Below, piece by piece: positions 43,306 to 52,158 of a DNA stretch of 64,000 nt; the first letter of the stretch is position 1; every line of letters starts with the position of its first letter. A model generated the notes under the pieces. It ran no database searches, was not told the origin of the DNA, and saw only the letters and a list, made by a program, of their open reading frames with translations. The stretch is taken from positions 1 through 64,000 of the forward strand of contig JASANC010000785.1 in assembly GCA_030248135.1 (NCBI GenBank). Direction: 5' to 3'. The stretch is from Theristus sp. LFF4_11. Its lineage: Eukaryota > Nematoda > Chromadorea > Monhysterida > Xyalidae. Made by a program: the position numbers and the translations under genes.

Positions 43306-44402
43306 CATATATGGTGAGGGGATGATCAAAATGAATACCTCGGCTCTATGGAGTGATATGTTTGAATTCATTCATATGTATTCAAATTCATTCATTAAAA
43401 CTTTTTAACGGTGACATTTGTATCAATAAAAGTTATACACGCAACTTTTATTGCTGTTATCCAAAGTTGAGCTCGATCAAATCTTGCACTGGTGGAGAAA
43501 ACGAGCAATTGTACAAGTAAAGCAGTTTTTTTTCTCCACCCTGAAACAGTGCTTGCATTTTCATTATGCGGACAGAAAATTAGAATTTGTTTTATGTGCC
43601 GCTTATTTATTGTTTAAAACACAATCAGGGTGTTTTTGATTCCTAGCGCGGATTTTCGTTTTGGAAAACATTACACGCGCCGAGAAATCACTTGAGCCAA
43701 AAGCCTCTGAACTGTTTTTGGTCAACTGAGCATCGAATTGTGAGAGAGCAGTACATGTCAACAAAAAGTCTCAAAAAGCAAAAAATACGTAGTGACCACA
43801 AAGAGGAGAATCAAATGTAATCAAAACAACTCAGCAATCAAAAACTTGTTGTCGATATGCTTTTCCAATGCAGATACACATTCAACGATAGTGATGAAAG
43901 GAAAAACACGAAAAAAGGTTTATTTCGTTGGTTGCGAATGTAGAGACGCACGATACACAATGATGACCTTGCGAGAAAAAGTCCAAAAACGTTCACTTCT
44001 GTACACATACAAACTTGGCTGCAAATGGTATCAGAAAAGGTTGCAGGAATAAAAATCGATCAATTGATTAAAATAACTCCATCGAAACAAACGTACGATA
44101 GACTTGCGGTTTAGCAGAAAAGAGAGTGAGCCACCCCAGACCCCGCAATCCTAGACCACGGTAGACTCTGTACACATGTGCGTGTTCGTTTCGTTTTTGT
44201 CATTGCCACACAGTGCAACAACATATCAGTATTTTTTTTTATCGCGCCAAACCGTGAAATTGTATTTTCTACCGTTTTGTATGTACCTGTATATTCTAGC
44301 CAGCTGGACAAACGCAGTGCTCTCTGAACTTCGACAGCCTTCCAGGATTACAAGACGTTTTCAAAATATAAAAGCGCTGTTCATTCCCGTGTGTACAGAG
44401 AA
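43306..44402. other. Spacer between calmodulin paralogue and APMAP-like gene
   Basis: No exon or repeat family recognised. Contains the poly(A) signal AATAAA at 43425-43430. Confidence 0.4.
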
Positions 44403-47400
44403 ATGGCAAAGTCAACAACATCAGCTCAACAGCAACGGCAAACGCCAGCGCTCGTGAGACTGTGAGCGAGAAAAATTTCCATATTTTGTTCAATTTATCA
44501 ATGTTTTTACAATGGAGGAGCATAATTCATTCATTCATTTTATTTCCCTTTTTTTATTTAAGAAACACGTTTCCGCTAAATACCAATGTCCAAAAGTGGT
44601 GCCAGGTGTCCTGTCCCGGAAACAAAAGCAGCTACGTTAAAAACCCGACGAGGACTTCGGCTTCTCACTGCTGATGACCTTTTTCGTTCAGTTTTGGGAC
44701 ACCGCGCGGGACAGGACACCGGACATCACTATTCGGACATTTTTATTTGTGCATTAAAAAATAAACTGCAGTGTCGGTGCGTTCGTTCGTACGTGCGTTT
44801 TCGTGGTGGTCGCCGCTGTCTCCGTGTTGATCGCGACATTCTTCGGAATTCCGACACCTCAACGCGTTTACCCGCTGAAGTTTGTGCGCGAATTTTTTCG
44901 GCCTCTGATTTACGTAATTTTTTTTTCAATCACCTGCACTTTATATGTTTGGATTGTGAAATGAGTTCCTCCTACCATGAGTTCTAGTTGGAAATTTCCA
45001 CAGTATCCGACAAGGACGTGTTCTATTGTAATTCAGAGACCCCCTCCAATCCACCGATTCCTGTAAACGCGGAAATTTACGGAATTGGGTAACTTATGAA
45101 ATTGGGTAGCGAACATTAAAAAATAATAATAGAATTTACCTTTCCATATTGCAAAAATCGCAGTTTATCCGATCCACCACTGTTGGCGGGTCCGTTAACG
45201 GGCAACCACCGTTTGCGAGGCCGTCGCGTGTTGGAGAATCAACTGATCGGTCCGGAATGTTTGGCTGTTTCGGAGGATGGTATGGAAAAACTAGAATTAA
45301 ATTTTTTTTTTTAACACATTGAAATACCTTTTTAAAGTGTTTCTTCAGTTTCACAATACTTTAACACCCTCGTCGCCTGGTGGTAACGCGTTCAACTCAT
45401 GTCTGTGCGTTCAAGGGGATCGAGCCCCCGCCGAGGAGTGTATAGGCACTTAATGACAAAAAAATCGAAGGGCGCCCTACTCGATGGCTTTCTCTGCACG
45501 GTTTTTTGAGTCCTGAAAACATCGCCTAAAGTTCCAACAAACAAACAAGCTTACATTTGTAAAATATTTCTCAGGCCGCCGAATTTACACCGGAACAGCC
45601 GACGGTCGCATCCTGGAAATACTCGACGAAAAAATCTTGCGTCACTGGCGTTTCCGAGAGCCGGCACCGGGCACGATTTGCAATGGTTTGTGATTGTTTT
45701 TTTGTGTAAATAGGCAACGATATTTACTTTGCTGTCGTATATCTGACAAACAGGAAAGCGCATCGGAACCGAAACAGCTAAGCGGAACCACCGAAAAAAA
45801 CTGCAACACGCATTGGCTTGCGTAAAATGTCACTCAGTGAGTCACGACAACATTTCACGCAAGATCGCTACAAAAAAGTTGCGTACAACTTCACATTGTT
45901 TACACTCAGGCTCTGGCAAATCTGTATCTCAGGCAGGGCAGCACGGAGACAAACTTTACTATTGACTACTTTACTGCTAGTTACAATTTACTACTTCTAC
46001 CCTTTTAATACTACAACTTCAACTACTAGGTACTACATGTGGGCTCCACTTATTACAAATGACATTTCCTTTTTTTTCATTTTAGGAAATTACGATTCCA
46101 TTGCGGAGTGTGGCCGCCCACTTGGCATGCGCCTGCGCAATGACGACAGGCATTTGTTCGTTATGGACTCTATTATTGGATTTTATAAACTGGATTTGGA
46201 CACCGGTTAGTTGGCGTCGGGAAGTTTAGGTTTTCTCTGGTTTATGAAGCACGGGTTATTCCTGGGAATTCTGGGCAGATCAGAAAAATCTGGAGTTCGA
46301 ATTTTGCGTCACCGCTCGTAGCCTGGGTGGGTGGTAGGTAGCGCGTTAGACTCCTTTGTCTATGCGCTCGGGTCATCGAGCCCACCCGAGGGGTGTAAAG
46401 GCACTTAATGGACAGAGAAAACTCGATGGGCGCCCCACTCGACGGCGTTCTGTACGCCTTTCTAGCTAAAAACGGGCCAAAAACCACCGTTCGTTCGTTG
46501 CGTTCAGGCAAATTTGAGCTGCTCTTCGACACCAGCGCTCGTGTCGACCACCAACGGGTGACATTCGCGAATGACTTTGACTTTGTTGACACGGACAAGA
46601 TTGTGTTCAGTGAATCGGCGACTGGTAGTAGCGTGCGGGATTCGTTCGTCGCGATTCTCGCGGCGAAACCGAGCGGCAGGCAAGTGTATACCCGTGCGAC
46701 GGTGTGTGGGGTACCACCGATGTGCGCAGCCCTCAAATCCGGTGTGCAGCCCGTAAAAAACAAACTTTGCGAGGCTTTGCTGTTATTGCACCGGTTGCCT
46801 TGCACAGCCCTGAAACCGGCGTCGCCAAAATGCCACCGCAAAAATTTCTTGCGGGCGCACACACAGTGGTACCCCACACCGTCGCCATACTGATAATTGG
46901 AGACTTCACTAATGACGAGCATTTCATTCAGTCGAATATTTCCAGGCTGATCAGATACAACATGAAAACGAAAATGTTCAAAGTTATCGTCGACCAAATG
47001 CTCTTTCCAAACGGCGTTGTGGTGATGCCTGATAAACAATCCGTGCTAGTTGCCGAAACGTTGGCCGCACGAATATTACGGTTTGAAATTGTCGTGTCTT
47101 TTTTTGGTCCCGAGACTCAATGCGCGCATGGATGCGTGAACAGTTTCATGTATGACGTTGGGAATTGCAAATTTTGGCAAAGTGATTCGAGTACCCTCGG
47201 CGAGCTTCAATGGCCACATAAAGATTGACACTAGTTTCGTTTCTGCGTCTGCACACGCATTGAGTCGCAGAATCTTAAAAATTGATTTAAAAAAACTTTC
47301 ACAGCCGACACTTACAATTAATGTGTAAACTGTTTTCATTTTTGCAATCATGTATTGTGGATTTATTCAAACGTGTCCCGACTAAAATGACGTCATTTGC

Positions 47401-48546
47401 TTTAAGAATGCCCGATTGTCAAAGTACAGGCACTAAAATGTCAGTTTGATGTGACTGATTCGATATTCATCATTTGTTTGCGGGAAGAAATCGGCTAAAC
47501 TGAAAGTCTGGTTTGCAGTGAACGGCAAGCGCATGTTTGGCGGCACATGACGTCATTTCATTGGGACACGTTTAAAAAAATAAGACATATCAATCTTTCC
47601 ATTTTTGATTTTTCTCCAGGGTTCCGCTGAATGATAACGAACAAGCGGGCGTGTTTGCCGAGAATTTGCCCGGTCTACCGGATAATATTCGTCTGTCGAA
47701 AGACGGTCGCCACGTATGGGTGCCAATGGCATTGGCCAGGCACGCGGAGCAATTCAACGACTACGATTTTATGGCTAGACACACTTGGATTCGCGAGTTG
47801 TTGCTCAAGGTGCGTGTTCAGTCAGTCAGTTTTATTCTGCAGTGCCCGCCATAATACCAGAGAGGTGTAAGACACTATGAATAGGCAAGCCAAAAAGCGT
47901 GTGTTTGTTTATTATTGCATAATAATCCTGTACAATCGAACTCCAAATTACAGGCAAATCAGCTGTGATTGGTTGGTGATCACGTGACTCATGCATGCTT
48001 AGGACAGACTCCGCCCCAGCCCCGCATCCCGAGTTCGACTGTAGACCACTTAAAAGTCCCAACATATGCAGTCAAACTAACTCTAAATTATAGGGAATTA
48101 GCTGATTGGTTGGTGATCACGTAATGCATGCTTTCTGTGCTGGACAAACTCCGTGCCCGTAGCAATTTCCGGACAGAAAGCATGCATCACGTGATCACCA
48201 ACGACTATACGCTGATTCCCAATAATTTAAGCCTCATTCATGAAGCAGTATTTAGTGACCGCGTTTCATGCTGCTGCTACTGCTTCATGAATGCCCCTTT
48301 AGAGTTTGACTGCATAAGAGATTCTCCTTACAGTTACTCCCGGCGAAATATCTAGCAGCGTTGCCCAATGTCGTGAAGCCGAGCTATGCGATTGTGGTGA
48401 AACTCGATCTGAACGGGCGAATAACGGACAGTCTTCACGATCCCGGCTGTGCCGTGGTGCACACTGCAACGCACGTTGCTGAAGTTGATAACGCAGTGTA
48501 CATTGGTAGTTACACCGCGCCGTTTTTAGTGCGTGCAAATGGTTGA
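44403..48546 (+). CDS. APMAP: APMAP / strictosidine-synthase-like beta-propeller membrane protein, 407 aa, 9 exons
   Basis: Exons: 44403-44461, 44772-44879, 45164-45279, 45575-45685, 46086-46205, 46508-46679, 46946-47080, 47620-47809, 48334-48546; all phases close. An N-terminal signal anchor (FVVVAAVSVLIATFFGIPTP) predicts a type II protein with a luminal or extracellular six-bladed propeller. Family landmarks in order: DPPLLAGPL; GPECLAV with the Glu metal ligand; RRIYTGTADGRI; ECGRPLGMR; KIVFSESATGSS; PSGRLIRY; LFPNGVVV with the Asn ligand; VLVAETLAARILR; NLPGLPDNIRLS with the second Asn; TWIRELLLK; VVKLDLNGRITDSLHDP; VYIGSYTAPFLVR. Human APMAP is 416 aa with arylesterase-like activity; the substrate here is unknown. 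Intron 6 uses a GC donor (AG/GCAAGT), supported by phase. The first exon is a prediction. Confidence 0.88.
44584..44755. mobile_element. M10 inverted-repeat element, copy 2
   Basis: AATGTCCAAAAGTGGTGCCA and GGTGTCCTGTCCCGG against GCGCGGGACAGGACACC and CGGACATTTTTATT. It occupies most of intron 1 of the APMAP-like gene and ends about 17 bp before exon 2. Confidence 0.75.
45364..45540 (+). mobile_element. S1 tRNA-derived SINE, copy 3, full
   Basis: GCCTGGTGGTAACGCGTT, GGGGATCGAGCCCCCGCC, GAGGAGTGTATAGGCAC, body, then AAAACATCGCCTAAA and a CAA-type tail. Intron 3 of the APMAP-like gene, ending about 35 bp before exon 4. Confidence 0.8.
46317..46478 (+). mobile_element. S1 tRNA-derived SINE, copy 4
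   Basis: GTAGGTAGCGCGTTAGACTC, GGTCATCGAGCCCACC, GAGGGGTGTAAAGGCAC and the CTCGATGGGCGCCCC body; 3' tail lost. Intron 5 of the APMAP-like gene. Confidence 0.75.
47100..47283. mobile_element. M8 inverted-repeat element
   Basis: CGAGACTCAATGCGCGC and CACACGCATTGAGTCGCAG inverted ends; interior matches 6497-6700 (AGCAGTTTCATG-type and GGCCACATAAAG motifs). Confidence 0.65.
47353..47588. mobile_element. M3 inverted-repeat element, copy 2
   Basis: TTGTGGATTTATTCAAACGT to ACACGTTTAAAAAAATAAGA. It fills most of the second half of intron 7 of the APMAP-like gene. Confidence 0.85.
47935..48045. mobile_element. M2 element, copy 6 (internally deleted)
   Basis: ATCGAACTCCAAATTACAGG end and GAGTTCGACTGTAG end with one inner GATTGGTTGGTGATCACGTG arm; the second inner arm is missing. 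Intron 8 of the APMAP-like gene. Confidence 0.7.
48067..48313. mobile_element. M2 element, copy 7, interrupted by M1
   Basis: Starts CAGTCAAACTAACTCTAAAT and ends GAGTTTGACTG. An M1 palindrome (48229-48300) splits the right terminus; removing it restores CAATAATTTAGAGTTTGAC with a TA duplication. The combined insertion ends 20 bp before the acceptor of the last APMAP exon. Confidence 0.85.
48229..48300. mobile_element. M1 palindromic MITE, copy 13, nested in M2
   Basis: Arms GCCTCATTCATGAAGCAG and CTGCTTCATGAATGCCCC; TA on both sides within the host M2 sequence. Confidence 0.85.
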
Positions 48547-48587
48547 AACGTTTTCTGTGACAAATCATCATTCACTTTGTACTTGTA

Positions 48588-48817
48588 TGTATTGTGGATT
48601 TTCCGGACTAAAATGACGACATTTGCTTTAAAAACGCCCGTTTGTCGCAGTACAGGCACTAAAATGTCCGTTTGGTGTGACTGATTCGACATTCACCATT
48701 TGTTTACGGGAAGAAATCGGCTAAACGGAACGTCTGGTTTGCTGTGAACGGCAAGCGCATGTTTGGCGGCACATGACGTCATTTCAGTGGGACACGTTTG
48801 AAAAAATAGGTCATACC
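48588..48817. mobile_element. M3 inverted-repeat element, copy 3
   Basis: TTGTGGATTTTCCGGAC (the usual TTCAAACGTG is deleted) to GGACACGTTTGAAAAAATAG. Forty bases past the APMAP-like stop codon, thus probably within its 3' UTR or just beyond. Confidence 0.8.
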
Positions 48818-48888
48818 TTGCTACTGTCAGTGTGTCACTATTGTCGGGTGTGTAGTTTTGTTTGTTATGAAAGTTTTTTTATATTGTT

Positions 48889-49166
48889 GTGCGGAATGGC
48901 CGGGTAAACATGGCAGCTTTTCATCAGGGTGCAAGGAGCGCACGAAATTTGATGAATGAACGAAAAAGGACGTTCAGAAACACAATTGTGTGTCAAGTTT
49001 GACGTGTTTTTTAAACTCATAAATTCTTCTCGTGCTATTCTGTTTTTTTCTTTTGCACACACGACTGGGAAATATCTTGGCATTTTTGAGAAAGACTACT
49101 CCTAGTCTGTGACTGATCCCACCTTGATGGGGAATACAAGGACTGCCCAATTCATTAGCCATTGCA
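48889..49166. mobile_element. M5 inverted-repeat element, copy 3
   Basis: GGAATGGCCGGGTAAACATG left end; right end decayed (CAATTCATTAGCCATTGCAG). Body matches 2818-3086. Confidence 0.7.
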
Positions 49167-49283
49167 GTTGCTTTGTATCACTGCCGTAACCAAGTTCCCC
49201 AAAGAGTATCCAGCTTTGTTCCGTCAATCTTTTACGTCACAAGAGCCTTAGCTTTTACATTTATGTCTGTGCACGAAGCAAGC

Positions 49284-49403
<120 letters not shown>

Positions 49404-49842
49404 GATACAATTATGGTTGTTGTTTTGCACATCAGCAAAACACTCGACAAATTATATTGTGCACGATTTATCAGGACAATTAAATAAAAAGTCCCGTTGT
49501 GCCACAACAAATAGGTCGTAATTGCGACAACTAATTACCAGGCACTTGCATTACTCGTATTCTAAATGTCTTTGCTATTCGAATTAGAAAACTGCTTTTT
49601 GGAACAATAATACCGAAAAGCCGATGGGAGCCAATTAATAATGCATTCGTTGTGTGCGTGCACACTTGCGTAATCGCGAAATGTTTACGACCGATTCACT
49701 GACTGTGGTTTTATAACACAGATAAATGAGTAGACCGCATCATTTTAGACTTCACCAAACTCAAAACAAACAACCGCGCCAACACGTATACTGCATTTTT
49801 GTGCAGCACACAACAGACTAGAACTCCAAAAAAGCTAGAATC

Positions 49843-52158
49843 ATGACTGTCAACGCGACAAGCGGCAACGTTTCGTTCACTGGCTGGCCAGGCCGAACGA
49901 ATGACAAGGACCATCAGACACTGATTGTCATTCTGCACGTTCAGCTGTGCGTCGCGTTCATTGTCGGCGGCTTCGGTCTCGCTAGCAACGGTTTGACCGT
50001 TGCTGTCTATGCCTGCTATCCGGTGCGTTACGACATTATATCGATGTCCAGACACAGTCGACCACTAAATTATAGGCAGTATCAGCTGATTGGTTGGTGG
50101 TCACACGTGATGCGCGTCTGTTTTCTGTGCAGGCATTGCACAAACACGGATGTTGAATTCCCACGCATCATGCATGGTTTACTGTATCTATCTCTGTCAT
50201 TGAGAATCTCGCGACCAAAACAAAAGACCATATAAGCTGGACATCTACAGTGGAACTCTAAATTATAGGGAATCAGCTGATTGGTTGGTGGTCACGTGCA
50301 TGCATGTTTTCTGTGCAGGCATGTTGCTGTTGAGCGCCGTCTGTCGGAGTTCTGCATAGAAAGCATGCACCTCGTGACCACCAACCAATCAGCTGATTCC
50401 CTATAATTTAGAGTTCCACTATTTTCAATGTCGTGACTCCACCCTCCCGGCGTTACGTGCCCGCTTCGAGTCGTCCTGTTTGGTGACGTTGAGCGTCATC
50501 GACTGCGCTCGATGCGCCGTCAGCGTAATGGCGAAACTGGTGTACATGCTGTACTTACATCAGTTGCTCGAGTATGGCGGCCAATTGGTGGCGTGCTTTT
50601 TCGCCATGTGGCACCTGGCGACAGTTTTATGAAAGTTTAGCAGTGTTCAATAGTGCTGCACACACCACTGGAGCGCCGGAATGAAATGATGAATCAATAC
50701 TCTTTAAGGTGCATTCATGAAGCAGCATTTATTGACCACGCAGCTGCAGCTACGCGTCACTCAATACTGCTTCATGAACGCCGCTTTAGTTTCTTCACAT
50801 CACGCGTTCAAGAGTGGATATAATTGGATGTTTTATGTTTTTATTCAATAGTTCACTGAACTATTGAACTATTTTATATTTAGTGGACTACTGGACTATT
50901 GCATTAGTTCAGTGGCGTGTGTAGCACTGTTCGGCCTACACTAAGCCTTCATAAAACTGCCCCCGGTGGTTAATCAGCTGACGCTACGCTTCTTGCTCTA
51001 CATCGCGTGCGTGCGTCTGATCGGCTCCCGCTCGCCATTGTCCTATGACGCGCTGCGACATCGCAAGTTCACGACTATTGCGGTCGCGTCGCTACTTGTG
51101 CTCGTCGGTATTTTCGAGTGGGGCACCTTGATTCGATTTCCGACATACAAAACATCGTACAGCGGTGAATACGGACGGCGGATTTCGCAACAACAACAAC
51201 AACCTGCTGATAATCGGAGCATCTTCACTCCAAGACACACGCACGATTTCACTGTATTCCACTGTCTTCCCGCCACCAGGCGCATGTACACAGGCGTGCC
51301 GACATTCATGCGCTACTCGCTGGCGATGATGCTATTGAACACCGGGGCGTTGTTTGTCGCGTATCTCTTGGTCTACCGTCAGTACAAACGGTCGGTGGAG
51401 CGGATCAACGCGTCCGCAACAACAACGGACGACAACAATCGAGCCCGTCTGCAGAGCGTGCAACAACAGCAGGGGCCAGTTTTATAATAGAACCTTAAAG
51501 GCGCATTCATGAAGCAGTATTTAGTGACGCGCAGCTGTGTTAATACTGCTTCATGAATGCTCTTTAATTGTCCAGTAGTGCTACACCACTGAGTGCAGCC
51601 GGAATGAAATCACAAGACAACAAACACAGTTCAATTTCCGAACCTCACTGGCGAACGAATCCATTTACATGAAAAAAAGGGGAACACTGTGGTTGTTCAT
51701 GATTTCACTCATCAGGGAACCAATAGTGGTGTAGCACTATTATTGGACTACTAAAGCGGCATTCATGAAGAAGCATTCAGTGACGCGTAGCTGTGTTAAA
51801 ACGAATAGCTACGCGGTCACTAAATATTGCTTCATGAATGCCGCTTGAGCGTTTTTTATAAAGCTGACCCCAGGAGCGGGAGCTTTTCGCCACCGTCGGC
51901 GTGATCCTGCTGAGCTGCGTGCTGCTGCTCGTGACGCCAATGGTGTCATTCCTCATGATACGTCGATGGCTGCGGATCGGCGCCTATTGGCAGCCGGTCT
52001 TGAATCGAGTCATTGAGCTGGCGGCGCTGACGGACTCCTCGATCAACTTCTACATCTACATCTGGAACGTTCGCGAGTTTCGTCTGGCCGTGAAGAAGCT
52101 GTTCGGCTTTCAGCGGCGCTGGGCAAACGTTGTGCACAACATTCGAATTCAGCAGTGA
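49843..52158 (+). CDS. Class A (rhodopsin-like) peptide-type GPCR, about 391 aa, 4 exons
   Basis: Exons: 49843-50022, 50414-50623, 50978-51478, 51874-52158, all phase 0. N-tail with NAT and NVS sequons; TM1 with GLASNGLTVAVY (Asn1.50); TM2 with LSVIDCARC (Asp2.50 in LxxxD); TM3 ending CVRLIGSRSPL in place of DRY...P; TM4 (FTTIAVASLLVLVGIFEW); a long second extracellular loop with a Gln run and Cys; TM5; a polar third loop rich in Thr, Asn and Gln; TM6; TM7 with DSSINFYIYIW, an NPxxY variant (NFxIY is frequent in invertebrate FMRFamide-type receptors); then a basic helix 8. A G-protein-coupled sensor of an unknown ligand. The exon 2 start is uncertain: 50414 uses an AG inside an M2 element; 50471 (TTCGAG) keeps frame but shortens TM2. 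Introns 2 and 3 are M9 transposons. Confidence 0.82.
50051..50150. mobile_element. M2 element, copy 8 (left half only)
   Basis: CACAGTCGACCACTAAATTA and ATCAGCTGATTGGTTGGTGG, followed by unrelated sequence. First intron of the GPCR. Confidence 0.65.
50245..50424. mobile_element. M2 element, copy 9, at the GPCR exon 2 boundary
   Basis: ACAGTGGAACTCTAAATTAT to ATAATTTAGAGTTCCACT, with long matching inner arms (AATCAGCTGATTGGTTGGTG). The right terminus contains TTTAGAG, the only well-placed AG before the conserved part of exon 2. Confidence 0.85.
50622..50959. mobile_element. M9 element forming GPCR intron 2 (with nested M1)
   Basis: Inverted ends CAGTTTTATGAAAGTTTAG and CAGTTTTATGAAGGCTTAG (reverse complement of 50941-50959), followed inside by AGTGCTGCACACACCACTG / AGTGCTACACACGCCACTG. 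The splice donor GTTTTA is bases 3-8 of the element. The intron (50624-50977) is the element plus 18 bp. M1 copy at 50705-50788. Confidence 0.85.
50705..50788. mobile_element. M1 palindromic MITE, copy 14, nested in M9
   Basis: GGTGCATTCATGAAGCAGCA and CTGCTTCATGAACGCCGC arms, TA on both flanks. Confidence 0.85.
51496..51567. mobile_element. M1 palindromic MITE, copy 15
   Basis: Short-loop palindrome with TA flanks in the left arm of the M9 intron. Confidence 0.85.
51753..51846. mobile_element. M1 palindromic MITE, copy 16
   Basis: GCGGCATTCATGAAGAAGCA arm and TGCTTCATGAATGCCGC arm in the right arm of the M9 intron. Confidence 0.85.

Larger units (their letters stand above)
51477..51866. 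mobile_element. M9 element forming GPCR intron 3 (with two nested M1 copies)
   Basis: Left CAGTTTTATAATAG, right (reversed) CAGCTTTATAAAAAAC; inside them AGTAGTGCTACACCACTGAG and AATAGTGCTACACCACTATT. The donor GTTTTA again lies in the terminal repeat and the acceptor (ACCCCAG) is 7 bp past the other end. M1 copies sit at 51496-51567 and 51753-51846, one in each arm. Confidence 0.85.

Noticed and set aside
44586..44987. 133-residue plus-strand frame across the M10 element
   Set aside because: Runs through M10 inverted repeats and is out of frame with the APMAP signal anchor.
45364..45450. Possible tRNA genes at the S1 loci
   Set aside because: Several dispersed copies share body and tail beyond the tRNA part, and stems are imperfect: SINE heads rather than tRNAs.
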